From Eutreptiella sp. 'Long Island Sound 2002' (lineage: Eukaryota > Euglenozoa > Euglenophyceae > Eutreptiales > Eutreptiaceae), in assembly GCA_964036045.1 (NCBI GenBank), contig OZ038402.1, positions 2,309,257 to 2,373,256 of the forward strand: a stretch of DNA of 64,000 nucleotides, given 5' to 3'. Made by a program: the position numbers and the translations under genes. The notes under the pieces are model-generated. The model was not told where the DNA came from and made no database searches. It saw only the letters and a program-made list of their open reading frames with translations. Of this stretch, positions 24,541 through 36,547 are shown one piece after another (the stretch's first letter is position 1; every line of letters begins with the position of its first letter).

Positions 24541-26228
24541 TCCCCCCGCCTCTCCTGCCCTGAAACCAGCCCGTAACCCAAGCCACCTCTCCCCCTTTCT
24601 CTCTCTCCCTCTGCCCCTCCTGCCTTGCCCAGCGCTCCCACCCACCGCCCCTCCTGCCCTAAAACCAACCCACACCCCTGCCAGCACTCCCTCCCTTCGC
24701 CCCTCCTGCCCTAGATCCAGCCCACAACCCTGCCAGCACTCCCTCCCTCCGCCCCTCCCGCCCTAGATCCAGCCCACAACCCTGCCAACACTCCCTCCCC
24801 CCGCCTCTCCTGCCGTAAAACCAGCCCGTAACCCAAGCCACCTCTCCCCCTTTCCGCCCCTCCTGCCCTACATCCAGCCCGCAACCCTTCCCACCTCTGC
24901 CCAAGGAGGATGCCCTGCCTGGTGCAGGATGCCCTGCCTGGTGCAGATGCCCTGCCTGGTGAGGGAGGACCTGCCTGGTGCGGGATGCCCTGCCTAGTGC
25001 AGGATGCCCTGCCTGGTGCGGGATGCCCTGCCATTGCAGGATGCCCTGCTTGCTGCAGGATGCCCTGCCTGGTGAGGGAGGACCTGCCTGGTGCAGGATG
25101 CCCTGCCTGGTGCAGGATGCGCTGCCTGGCGCGGGATGCCCTGCTTGCTGCGGGATGCCCTGCTTGCTGCAGGATGCCCTGCCTGGTGAGGGAGGACCTG
25201 CCTGGTGCGGGATGCCCTGCCTAGTGCAGGATGCCCTGCCTGGTGCAGGATGCCCTGCCTGGTGAGGGAGGATATGCCTGGTGCAGGATGCCTTGCACGG
25301 TTCATGGTGCAGGATGCCCTCCCTCCCTCCCTCCGCCCCTCGTGCCCTAAGTCCAGCCCACAACCCTACCCAACTCTCCCTCCCCCCGCCTCTCCTGCCC
25401 TGAAACCAGCCCGTAACCCAAGCCACCTCTCCCCCTTTCTCTCTCTCCCTCTGCCCCTCCTGCCTTGCCCAGCGCTCCCACCCACCGCCCCTCCTGCCCT
25501 AAAACCAACCCACACCCCTGCCAGCACTCCCTCCCTTCGCCCCTCCTGCCCTAGATCCAGCCCACAACCCTGCCAGCACTCCCTCCCTCCGCCCCTCCCG
25601 CCCTAGATCCAGCCCACAACCCTGCCAACACTCCCTCCCCCCGCCTCTCCTGCCGTAAAACCAGCCCGTAACCCAAGCCACCTCTCCCCCTTACCGCCCC
25701 TCCTGCCCTACATCCAGCCCGCAACCCTTCCCACCTCTGCCCAAGGAGGATGCCCTGCCTGGTGCAGGATGCCCTGCCTGGTGCAGATGCCCTGCCTGGT
25801 GAGGGAGGACCTGCCTGGTGCGGGATGCCCTGCCTAGTGCAGGATGCCCTGCCTGGTGCGGGATGCCCTGCCATTGCAGGATGCCCTGCTTGCTGCAGGA
25901 TGCCCTGCCCGGTGAGGGAGGACCTGCCTGGTGCGGGATGCCCTGCCTAGTGCAGGATGCCCTGCCTGGTGCAGGATGCGCTGCCTGGCGCGGGATGCCC
26001 TGCTTGCTGCGGGATGCCCTGCTTGCTGCAGGATGCCCTGCCTGGTGAGGGAGGACCTGCCTGGTGCGGGATGCCCTGCCTAGTGCAGGATGCCCTGCCT
26101 GGTGCAGGATGCCCTGCCTGGTGAGGGAGGATATGCCTGGTGCAGGATGCCTTGCACGGTTCATGGTGCAGGATGCCCTCCCTCCCTCCCTCCGCCCCTC
26201 GTGCCCTAAGTCCAGCCCACAACCCTAC
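24541..26228. repeat. Tandem ~840-bp duplication with 19-bp minisatellite
   Basis: The segment 24541-25380 is repeated almost exactly at 25381-26228. Landmarks are offset by 840 bp until the second copy gains one more 19-bp unit. Each copy contains CT-rich sequence and a minisatellite of the 19-bp unit GGATGCCCTGCCTGGTGCA with variants. Confidence 0.8.
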
Positions 26229-26344
26229 CCAACTCTCCCTCCCTCCGCCCCTCCTGCCCTAACACCAGCCCGCAACCCTACCTAGCTCCCCCTCCCCCCG
26301 CCTCTCTTGCCCTAAATCCAGCCCACAACATGACCCAGCACTGT

Positions 26345-27390
26345 CGGCACCAGCACAGCACAGCATACAGCACAACACAGCACAGCACAGCATAGCACAA
26401 TACAGCACAGCACAGCACGACACAGCGCGGCGCAACACACAGCACAGTACACAGCACAACACAGCACAGCACAGCAAAGCACGGCACAACCGCCGCCACC
26501 GCCGAGGACATCCCCAAGAGCCCTGCCAGTGTGAGGCCCCTACCCATGCAGGATGCCCTACCTGGTGCAGGATGCCCTGCCTGGTGCAGGATGCCCTGCC
26601 TGTTGCAGGATGCCCTGCTTGCTGCAGGATGCCTTGCCTTGTGCAGGATGCCCTGCCTGGTGCAGGAAGCACACTCGCACACAGCGTGCGCGCAACACAC
26701 ACAGCCCTGCCTGGTGCAGGATGCCCTGCCTGGTGAGGGAGGACCTGCCTGGTGCAGGATGCCCTGCCTCGTGCAGGATGCCGTGCCTGGAGAGGGAGGA
26801 CCTGCCCGGTGCGCGATGCCCTGCCTAGTGCAGGATGCCCTGCCAATGCACGATGCCCTGCACGGTTCATGGTGCAGGATGCCCTCCCTCCCTCCCTCCG
26901 CCCCTCCTGCCCTAACACCAGCCCGCAACCCTACCCAGCTCCCCCTCCCCCCGCCTCTCTAGCCCTAAATCCAGCCCACAACCTGACCCAGCACTCTCGG
27001 CACCAGCATAGCACAGCACACGGCACAGCACAACACAACACAACACATCACAACGCAGCACAGCACAACATGACACAGCGCGGCACAATACACAGCACAG
27101 CACACAGCACAGCACAGCACAGCATAGCACAGCGCAACACGGCACAACCGCCGCCGCCGCCGAGGACAATCCCAAGAGGGGCCCTGCCCATGGAGGATGC
27201 CCTGCCTGGAGCAGGATGCCCTGCCTGGTGCAGGATGCCCTGCCTGGTGCAGGATGCCCTGCTTGGTGCGGGATGCCCTGCCATTGCAGGATGCCCTGCT
27301 TGCTGCAGGATGCCCTGCCTGGTGAGGGAGGACCTGCCTAGTGCAGGATGCCCTGCCTAGTGCAGGATGCACTGCCTGGTGAGGGAGGAC
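26345..27390. repeat. Alternating CAGCA arrays and 19-bp minisatellite
   Basis: CAGCA/CAACA pentamer blocks (26350-26490 and 27005-27150) alternate with further blocks of the 19-bp GGATGCCCTGCCTGGTGCA minisatellite (26540-26880 and 27190-27390). No gene is supported. Confidence 0.8.
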
Positions 27391-27420
27391 CACAAACTGT
27401 GCGCACGCACACAACACACA

Positions 27421-28009
27421 CAGCCCAGCCCGTTTACCTGTACCCGTGGGTAGACATCCCGGCCTTTTGCCCTTTGGTAACAGCGCCTTCGGCACACCAC
27501 ACCACACCACACCACACCACACCACACCACACCACACCACACCACACCACACCACACCACACCACACCACACCACACCACACCACACCACACCACACCAC
27601 ACCACACCACACCACACCACACCACACCACACCACACCACACCACACCACACCACACCACACCACACCACACCACACCACACCACACCACACCACACCAC
27701 ACCACACCACACCACACCACACCACACCACACCACACCACACCACACCACACCACACCACACCACACCACACCACACCACACCACACCACACCACACCAC
27801 ACCACACCACACCACACACCACACCACACCACACCACACCACACCACACCACACCACACCACACCACACCACACCACACCACACCACACCACACCACACC
27901 ACACCACACCACACCACACCACACCACACCACACCACACCACACCACACCACACCACACCACACCACACCACACCACACCACACCACACCACACCACACC
28001 ACACCACAG
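27421..28009. repeat. Leader plus 515-bp (CCACA)n array
   Basis: Second copy of the leader (27421-27493), nearly the same as 23725-23795, followed by about 103 copies of CCACA with a single 2-bp slip near 27815. The array is otherwise essentially perfect. Confidence 0.9.
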
Positions 28010-28434
28010 CCTGCAACGCTCACGGACTGATTGCAACCCAGCCCAATGTCAAGTGCAGGACCTGCTGACGCAGCAGATTTACCATATCTAAATCTCTCAC
28101 GCCAGACCCAACACGATTGGCAACACACAGATACGAAAACAGGGTGCCGCATCACAATCCATTGCCGTGTATCACCAGCCTGAGGTCATGCACACCCGGC
28201 CAGTGAAGCCGTGTACCTCACCTACACTCCACCTTGTGTCCTACGTCGCTCACCCACACCCAGCCTCACGCCATGTGTGCCCTACCAACAGCTAGCCTCA
28301 TCTCATGCGGGCCTCCCAACGCCCCCTTTCATATTGTACGTGCCCCCACCCTGTCGTGCATGCCTGACCAACACCCACCCCGACCTCATTCAAGGTAGGA
28401 CTCACCCACATCTGTTTCCATACCTCGGACTGAC

Positions 28435-31400
28435 CAGGTTAATCATCTCCGACACCGGGCTCACATTCAAAGAAGTCCCCATCACGATCAGGAGCTGACA
28501 TGCCTTGACGTCCTGGCACGTGGGAAGACACATGCGACACGCAGACAGGGGCACAGTGCCAGCCGTGCAAGGGGGTTGTGCTACCACCGCACGGCGGACC
28601 TCAGTCCCACCTCCAGTCCACCTCCAGCCCCACCTCGAGTCCCATCTCCAATCCCACCTTCCGTTCCACCCCGAGTCCCATCCCCAGTCTCATCTCCAGG
28701 CCTGCTTCCCAGTCCACCTTGGGAAACCGGGAGGGGGTTGAGATTCTGCGGACAAGGGGCACCCTCTGAGGGGGTGGGCTATGAAGCATGTGCACGGTTT
28801 ATTAGCAATTCGGGGGTTGCTGTGAAGAATGGAGGGGCAGTGGTGCTCTACAGTGAAGGCTCTGAAAACGGAACCCCTCCCCGGGGTCCAGCCCCGCCTG
28901 GTGGTCCAACAGAAGACCTGTTGGGGAAAAATCAAATCTTGTACAAGGAGAAATTTTAGACTGCCAGGGGAGGGGGCGATTGGGAACACGCGAAAATTGG
29001 AATTTTTTGGGAGGTGAAAAGATTTTGGGGGGAAAAAAAAGGCGAAAATTGGATGAGGAGAAAATTTGGCACCACTTCTAAATACCACGGCAAAATCTGG
29101 TACAAATCCCCAGACTGTGGCACAAGAACAGGCACAGACTGTGAACGGTGGTTGTTATTTCCTACGGGCCTTTGGTTGGTTGCTGGTATTTCTTACAGCT
29201 TCTGCATGGGTGCTTGGATGGTTGCACTTATGTCCTGGAGGCTGCGGGGCACACTGGCAGTGCGCATGCCGGGAGCGCTAAAAGGGACACCCAGAAAACA
29301 GGCTTCGGACCTTCCAATACCGCGGCATAATTTTGCACACTTTTGTTGTGCCAAATGTTGCCATTCCAAAGTTCGCCTGCTCCTGATCCCCCCCCCCCCG
29401 GTACTCTAAATACAAAGCATCTCAGAGCACCCGCCCCCCCCAGCCCCTCTCAGGCGTCCCTGGGAAGGGGTTGGTTTTACGCATGAAAAAGACACCTTTT
29501 CCCGGAGGATGCCCCCGGCCCCCGAACTTGTGAGGCAGTGCTCAGGGCTGCTTTTGTAGACGGGGGAGACCCCAAACCCCCTGCAAACCCGCGGGAGGGG
29601 ACGCAGGCCGTGGGAGACCCGGGGCCCGTGCGCACGACCTCCCCTCCTCCGACACACCTTCTCCACGTTGTTGTAGAAGCGCATCGGCAGCTCCTCCCCG
29701 TAGAACACGACCCGGGGCTTCAGGAGGCCGCCGCACTCGCACTTGCAGAGCCGGCTCCGCACGACCTTCTTCTTGAACTCCGCCAGGGTCTTGGTGTCCT
29801 CGCAGCGCAGGCACATGCTGGTGTCGAAGGAGCCGTGGGCCTGGATCAGGGTCTTGTCGGAAATGCCCGCCGCCCTGAGGGCAGGGACGCATTAGAAGGA
29901 AAGGGGCCCCGGAGGCCGCCCCAGAGGCGGTTAGACGGGCGGTTGGAGGAGGTTGACAAAGCGGTTGGGGACGGTTACTGTCCGTTACCAATGCCAGTGA
30001 AGCTGGCGCTTGGCATCAGGGAGACGGTGGCTGGGCATAGGCTGGGCGCCCTCGAAGGGGGGGGGGGGGCTCCCCCCGTTCCAATGCATCCCTGCCGGAG
30101 GGTGTGCAGCGGCGGAGGCGGTCCGCAGGCGGGGGCGAGGCGAGGGCGGGTGCCCGGGCGATCCCCGTGCTCCATTCCCCGACGGATGTCCGCGTGCGGG
30201 ACGGACAGCCACCCTCGTCGGCGGTTTTACCCCTAAAAACCTCCCAATACAAATGGAGCGCGGAGTGCCACGTGTTGTGCCCACCGATGCCGTGTAGGCG
30301 ATGCACAACATCCGTCCGGACGCCCGCGTGACGGCACCCTTCGTCCCTCGCAGCCGCGGGGGTCACCGACACCCGAACGCCCAGGACAACCGTGGACTCG
30401 GGGAACATTGAAAAGCGGGAGGGGGGCGGGCTTGGCACCCCTTTTCTAGACCCCCCCCCCCTTTTGGAGGGGGGGCTCCAGGGGCAGGCGGCCAATGGGG
30501 CCCGTTTTTGTGTAGCCCCCCCTTTCCCGTGCTGATGGGGCGATGGATGTACAGCCGTTCTGACACTTCCCTGGCCCTTGGAGCCCTTCTGGGGCACACA
30601 TCGTGAGGAATTGGCCTTGCGGCCCTTTGCAGCCCCTTTTCCCGACCCCCCCATAAATTTTTTCGGGGCTCCAAGCCCCCCTCCCCCTCCCCCCCTAAGG
30701 GCCTTTCAATTTGCCACCGGCCGCGTGTTTCCGCTGACCGGGTTCGAGCCGGGTACCTCCAGGTCAGGCGTCAGGTGCATGACGGCTGTGCTGCGCAGCC
30801 CCTTCAGGAGGCACAAGGGAAGGGTACCACCGCCGTGTCATGCCCTGCCCTCGTGCCCCCCCCCTCTGCCCCTCCTGCCCTGCCCTGCCCTGCCCTGCCC
30901 TGCCCTGCCCTGCCCTGCCCTGCCCTGCCCTGCCCTGCCCCGCCCTGCCCTGCCCTGCCCTGCCCTGCCCTGCCCCGCCCCGCCCCGCCCCGCCCCGCCC
31001 CGCCCCGCCCCGCCCCGCCCCGCCCCGCCCCGCCCCGCCCCGCCCCGCCCCGCCCCGCCCCGCCCCCCCCGCCCTGCCCTGCCCTGCCCTGCCCTGCCCT
31101 GCCCTGCCCTGCCCTGCCCTGCCCTGCCCTGCCCTGCCCTGCCCTGCCCTGCCCTGCCCTGCCCTGCACTGCCCTGCGACACCCTTCGCCCTGCCTTAAC
31201 GCAGGGGAGGGGGAAGGGCAAAGGCAGGGCGGGGCATGGCCAGGCAGGTATGGGACAGTCGGGGAGGTGCCCCAGCGTTTTGGGGGTTGCATCGGCGCAG
31301 CCTCCCTCACGTACGCACGCCCCGTGTTGGGCCGAGGCCACCTCAGGCGTCTGTGGGGGGGGGGGAAGGTTGCCGTAAAGGCTGAGTCGGTGTGCCGGTC

Positions 31401-33208
31401 GGTGCTTGACTTGGTGTACGCACTGGCTTGGGGGTTTTCGGGAATAAATTGTGTGCACCGCTTGTCCAAAGCCCCAGGGGAAAAGTGTATTCAATCGGCG
31501 AGTGCGGGGCAGTCAGCCCTCCGCTGACATGTGCTGCTGCTGCCCCTTGGCGCCCCCCCCCCCCCCCCGCAGGCGCCGGCAATGCCCCACATTCAAGACC
31601 GTGAAGTTCGGAGGGTGCTCCCCACCCCATCCCAACACAGGGCCCGGGGGGTGACAGTCGTGGAGAGGGGAGAGGGGGGGGGGTGAAGTTCGGAGGGTGC
31701 TCCCCACCCCATCCCAACACAGGGCCCGGGGGGTGACAGTCGTGGAGAGGGGAGAGGGGGGGGGGCTGAAGTTCGGAGGGTGCTCCCCACCCCATCCCAA
31801 CACAGGACCCGGGGGGGTGACAGTCGTGGAGAGGGGAGAGGGGGGGGGTGAAGTTCGGAGGGTGCTCCCCACCCCATCTGATGTGGGAAATGCGACACAG
31901 GGCCCCGGGGGTTCCGGATCACCGAGGGTTACCCATTGGGGGGGGCACAGCAGGACCCGGCGTTGTGCCATGGGTGGGGGGCGCGGGGTTTGCGTGAGCT
32001 GGGCACCCCCGTCCACGGTCCCCTTGTTCTTGCCCGTGCCCGTCAAGCGCCGCGCTGCACCGAGGGTGACGTGTGTCTCGTGTGCCGTTGTCCTGTCGGT
32101 GGTCAGGGTGGAGCTGTGTGGGCAGCCCGGGGCTGCCGCCGCTGGTGGCCGCCGCTGCATAGGGGTGTTGCTGCCTTGGGGCTACGGCCGCTGGAGGCGA
32201 CAGCCTCCCTGGACTGGCTGTGGATGCCAAGGGGCAGGGATGCATTCGAAGGGAAGGGGCCTCAGAGGCGGTCCCAGAAGCGGTTGGACGGGGGGTTGGA
32301 GGAGGTTGCCGAAGTGGTTGGGGGCGGTTACTGTCGGTTACAAATGCCATTGAGCCTGGCACTTGCCGCGAGGGAGATGTAGCCGGGCATAGGCTGGGCG
32401 CCCTGGAGGGGGGGGGGGGTACCTCCCCCCCTTCCAATGCATCCCTGCCAAGGGGTGCTTCTGCCTTGAGGGTGCTGCTGGAAGCTGCTGCTGCCTAGGG
32501 GTGCTTGGCAGAGCAGGGCAGGGCAGGGCAGGCATTACCCCTACCCACGCCCCTGATCCCCTGATCCCCTTGCCTGCTACACCCATTCCCGATTCACCAC
32601 CGCCCGTCGTGCCCCGTCACATACTTCTCCAGCATATCGATGTTTTGAGTGTACAGTCGCTTCAGGAGCCCTTTGTCCTCCAACAACTTCAGGAAACAGT
32701 GGGCGACTGTCGGCTCCGCACCGCTGGTGAGCAGTTCCCGGGCAACGTCGTAGAACGCCATCTGCGCCTCTTTGGAGGCCCGGAAGGAATCGATGCTGAA
32801 CACGTCCTGCGGCTGCAGACACGATGGAGTGCGTGTACTGAGCCCACCGCACTTCATAGCTCAAGCGCAACCGGTGCACCAATGAAGCAGAGCAGCAGAG
32901 TAGGCAGAGCAGTTCCCCAAGGCGCTCTTGGTACACACAGCCTTCCCACCGCGGCCCTTCGTTTGGTCTCCCACACACACAGGCGCTGCGACGCAAATAG
33001 TCATACACACGTGCTCTCCTCTTCCCCCCTTCGTCTTCTCTCTCTGGCTCGCATGGGTTACGCGCACGCGTTCCGCACACACCCTCACACATCCGTTTCC
33101 TAAACACCCTCAAACACACAAAGACATACTCATGAGCAATGGGCGTACTTCCTGCACTTCGCATACGCCAACATCCCTCATGCACCACAAATACACATGC
33201 AAAGATAA

Positions 33209-33260
<52 letters not shown>

Positions 33261-33693
33261 GCACACGTTCCGCACGTGATCTCTCTCTGCGGTGTCCCTC
33301 CCACCTCTGTGTCATGTTTCTCACAGGGCCACTCACATACACATAAAACGAATACAAAGAAACACACATCACTCCCGCGCCCTCGCAAACACACGTATCA
33401 CCAACCTCCTCCACACACCCGTCCCATGCACGGACACATTAAAGCCTCACGTACCCATGTCTTCACGCGCGCGCAGAAAGCAGACAAACAGAGCGACAAA
33501 GCGGTTGTCTGACTGTTGGTATGCCTCGTCAGGCCGCAATAACACCACCACCACCATCACCATCACCATCACCACAACAACAACAACAACAACAACAGCA
33601 ACAACAACAACAACAACAGCAACAACAACAACAACAACAACAACAACAGCAACAACAACAACAACAACAACAACAACAACCACAACAACGACC

Positions 33694-33772
<79 letters not shown>

Positions 33773-33965
33773 CCACAACAACAACGACCACAACAACAAC
33801 AACAACGACCACAACAACCACAACGACAACAACAAAAAAACCTCGCCCAGGGACACAGCACCTTTACGGTTGCTGGCAGGGCTACAAACAAGTGGAGACA
33901 GTAGCGACCCAAAGCCACCAACCGGCCATGCATGCACGGCACAAAGTGCGCTGTGGTGAACAACA

Positions 33966-33996
<31 letters not shown>

Positions 33997-34092
33997 AACA
34001 ACAATAACAACAACAACAAGAGCAGTGACACAAGAATACTCCATAGGAGCTGCAGACCAGCCCTGGACGTCTTTCGTTCTGTGGTAGAAAAG

Positions 34093-34126
<34 letters not shown>

Positions 34127-34562
34127 ACAACACCTCACACACACACATTCGGACACGTCTCTTACAAGCTTTGCACGCCCTCAAACGCGTCCCCTCATAG
34201 GGCCCTACAGCGTGGAACCCACAGCACCTGTGCAATGCATGGGTATTTCTGGCGGATCTTATCAAACAGCTGCCCCGCCCCTCGAAATGCCGGGACCCCA
34301 GCTCAGCTGCGGTGCTGATGCCGGCCCCTGTGACCACAACTACACCCCCAGCCACCGACTGCTCGTGCAGCCGCCTCAGCACTGATACGACGGAGGCCAG
34401 GCTTTCGCCGTGCGGAAGAGCCTCGGTGCGGCTCTGTACCAGAGCCCGCCGCCGGTCCGGCCACACGGCACGCTCCATGGGCACAAAGCGATCGCGCAGG
34501 CCCCCCTCGGTCCCGCCAGTCCAACCCATGGCGTAGCACTTGGCCGGCATGTCCTCCACAGT
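28435..34562 (-). CDS. Sirtuin (Sir2-family NAD-dependent deacylase), exons
   Basis: Four minus-strand exons form the Sir2 core, with GT-AG borders and matching phases: 34562-34228, 32806-32625 (ends phase 2), 29874-29658 and 28512-28435. Visible motifs, in order: the NAD-binding GAGIS (exon 1); TQNID (exon 2); catalytic His in LIQAHGSF; zinc-type CxxC (CLRC) and CxC pairs (LCKCEC); GGLLKPRVVFYGEELP (exon 3); LLIVMGTSLNVSPVS (exon 4). Sirtuins remove acyl groups from lysine using NAD. The 5' start and the last exon(s) are not found; exon 1 begins at an acceptor, so upstream exons must exist, perhaps among those at 35.9-38.3 kb. Exon 1 has a 5-bp insertion (about 34300-34308) directly after GAGISTAA. 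Without it the next residues would read GVPAFRG and the exon would be exactly 110 codons. This is either a broken gene or an assembly error. Introns reach 2.75 kb and hold microsatellites and MITEs. Confidence 0.8.
28590..28705. repeat. Imperfect CCCACCTCCAGT repeats
   Basis: About ten degenerate copies of a ~12-bp C/T-rich unit, just upstream (in gene direction) of the sirtuin exon at 28512. The rest of 28,706-29,650 holds no gene I can support. Confidence 0.5.
29882..30096 (+). mobile_element. MITE copy 1
   Basis: About 215-bp element bounded by inverted repeats: AGGGACGCATTAGAAGG at the left and the complement of CCAATGCATCCCTG at the right. It is non-coding and contains GGCGGTTGGAGGAGGTTG and a C/G run. 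It lies in the sirtuin intron; its left end stops 7 nt before the 3' splice site at 29876-29875, so its terminal repeat forms the pyrimidine-rich tract read on the minus strand. Confidence 0.7.
30865..31170. repeat. (CCCTG)n / (CCCCG)n array
   Basis: Pentanucleotide array in three blocks: CCCTG, then CCCCG (about 30970-31060), then CCCTG again. It lies inside the sirtuin intron between 32624 and 29875. The Ala/Pro/Cys and Gly/Arg/Ala frames are artefacts. Confidence 0.9.
31603..31875. repeat. ~82-bp tandem repeat, 3.3 copies
   Basis: Units start with GAAGTTCGGAGGGTGCTCCC at 31604, 31685, 31768 and 31849 and end in G-runs. They are unrelated in sequence to the 82-bp satellite at 10.5 kb and lie in the sirtuin intron. 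Confidence 0.85.
32235..32449 (+). mobile_element. MITE copy 2
   Basis: Same family and orientation as 29882-30096, with clear terminal inverted repeats (AGGGATGCATTCGAAGGG and CTTCCAATGCATCCCT) and a long internal G run. It lies in the same sirtuin intron, near its 5' end. Confidence 0.75.
33208..33256. repeat. (GA)n dinucleotide
   Basis: About 24 GA units in the first sirtuin intron. Confidence 0.95.
33575..34125. repeat. (CAA)n, (CAG)n and (CA)n microsatellites
   Basis: A CAA trinucleotide array (33575-33836, with CAG, CGA and CCA interruptions), a CAG run (33961-33990) and a CA run (34095-34122) sit in the first sirtuin intron. The poly-Gln/Thr/Val/Cys frames here do not connect to any exon. 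Confidence 0.9.
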
Positions 34563-34705
34563 CTGGGACAGAGAGTGAGGGGATCTAGCGTGGCAAACAG
34601 GACACAATCTGAAACACAACACGCCACAAGACAAAACAACACGGCACCAATACCAACACAACATGACGCACGCGACGTAACACAAACACAAACACAGGCA
34701 CAAAA

Positions 34706-35535
34706 ACAAACACCAACACAACACAACACAACACAACACAACACAACACAACACAACACAACACAACACAACACAACACAACACAACACAACACAACACA
34801 ACACAACACAACACAACACAACACAACACAACACAACACAACACAACACAACACAACACAACACAACACAACACAACACAACACAACACAACACAACACA
34901 ACACAACACAACACAGCACAGCACAGCACAGCACAGCACAGCACAGCACAGCACAGCACAGCACAGCACAGCACAGCACAGCACAGCACAGCACAGCACA
35001 GCACAGCACAGCACAGCACAGCACAGCACAGCACAGCACAGCACAGCATAGCACAGCACAGCACAGCACAGCACAACACAACACAACACAACACAACAAC
35101 ACAACGCAACGCAACGCAACACAACACGACACAACACGACGCGACACGAAACGACACGACACGACCCAACACCACACCACACCACACCACACCACACCAC
35201 ACCACACCACACCACACCACACCACACCACACCACACCACACCACACCACACCACACCACACCACACCACACCACACCACACCACACCACACCACACCAC
35301 ACCACACCACACCACACCACACCACACCACACCACACCACACCACACCACACCACACCACACCACACCACACCACACCACACCACACCACACCACACCAC
35401 ACCACACCACACCACACCACACCACACCACACCACACCACACCACACCACACCACACCACACCACACCACACCACACCACACCACACCACACCACACCAC
35501 ACCACACCACACCACACCACACCACACCACACCAC
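34706..35535. repeat. Pentamer megaarray CAACA-CAGCA-CAACA-CCACA
   Basis: One continuous pentanucleotide tract changing unit in phase: CAACA (34706-34910), CAGCA (34911-35070), CAACA with CGCAA and CGACA variants (35071-35168), then CCACA (35170-35535). It lies just upstream of the first visible sirtuin exon, probably in its preceding intron. Confidence 0.9.
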
Positions 35536-35699
35536 ACTACACGACAGTGCATCTCGTCTCCCGTATTGCCTACACCGCGGTGCCTCCGATGGACATTGTG
35601 GACACCACGACCAATGCTCAGCCAAAAGCACTCCCAATGCACCGCCGATCAGCCAAACATGCGTTGCCAATCTGCGCCCAAAGCTCCACAAATGCACTT

Positions 35700-35954
35700 G
35701 GGATGCCCAGCGTCGCGACTGTGCAGCCAGTACATTCACGGCCAAAACACCAGCGATGCGCGAAGGGGACAGCTGTAGTTACGGGGTAGGGTACGACCGG
35801 GAATGGTGCCCACAGCAGCCTGCCAGAACCACGCAGCATACAACGAACATGAGAGCCGGGAGCCCTCCAATTCCTCTGCTCTCTGCCTCATCTGTTTTTC
35901 GACTTGATCGGGGCTCGGGGTTGCATTGGGATTCAGGCTTGTAGCCTCAGCTAC
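35700..35954 (-). CDS. Possible exon, unrecognised
   Basis: After an acceptor-like border at 35955, the minus strand reads VAEATSLNPNATPSPDQVEK and a charged stretch. The 3' border is unclear. It could belong to the same transcript as the exons at 36547 and 38298 or be the 5' part of the sirtuin gene. Phase with the next upstream exon does not match under my borders. Confidence 0.25.
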
Positions 35955-36291
35955 CTGAATCCTGGAGGCGGACATCGGCCTGCTCCCAAGGGTGCGATCA
36001 GGGGCCCAGCCGCCATTGGACCCCGGAGCCCCGCCCCCCCCCCCCCCCACCCGGCCCGGCATCTCTCGATCCCATTGACCACGGGGGGGGGGGGTGGAAC
36101 ACGTGGAATACGGCATGCGGAAGGACAATGGTTGGGGGGATAGGAGGATAGCGATGGCAAAGGACACCACCAGGTCAGCGGGGACTGGCAGTTGGCGGTT
36201 GGCCAACGGCAGTTGGTAAAACTGCCGTCCGGTGGCGGTTGGCGGACACAAGGTCGACCGGAGCAACCGCGTTCAAACGTGCAAAAAACAC

Positions 36292-36547
36292 CCGTTGCCT
36301 CTGCCCCGCAGAACTGTGTTGCTGCTCCAACTTCGTACAATTCCCATGGCAAGCCACGGAACACAGGGGACAACACCTTCTGCCGCTCTGGGCGCCGCTG
36401 TTCCACCGAGGCCAACATGTCATGATAGTACACCGGGATTGGGTCCACAGAAGTAGCAAGGTACACATGGAAGTCGCGTTTGTAGAGGAGCACCCAGTGG
36501 ACGAGCAGCAACCAGGAGGGCGGGGACTGGATGACGGCTGCCAGATC
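36292..36547 (-). CDS. Possible exon, unrecognised
   Basis: The minus-strand exon candidate begins after CTCAG at 36548 with DLAAVIQSPP, then LLLVHWVLLYKRDFHVYLAT and SVDPIPVYYHDMLASVEQ. The composition is protein-like and unlike the surrounding repeats. I do not recognise the domain, and its 3' border (GTGTTT) is weak. Confidence 0.35.

Noticed and set aside
27357-28155. Long Trp/Cys/Gly/Val and His/Thr/Pro frames (also at 8.9, 23.8 and 35.2 kb)
   Set aside because: These are pure translations of (CCACA)n arrays on either strand.
33521-33904. Poly-Gln protein
   Set aside because: A CAA microsatellite within the sirtuin intron, with no splice or motif support.
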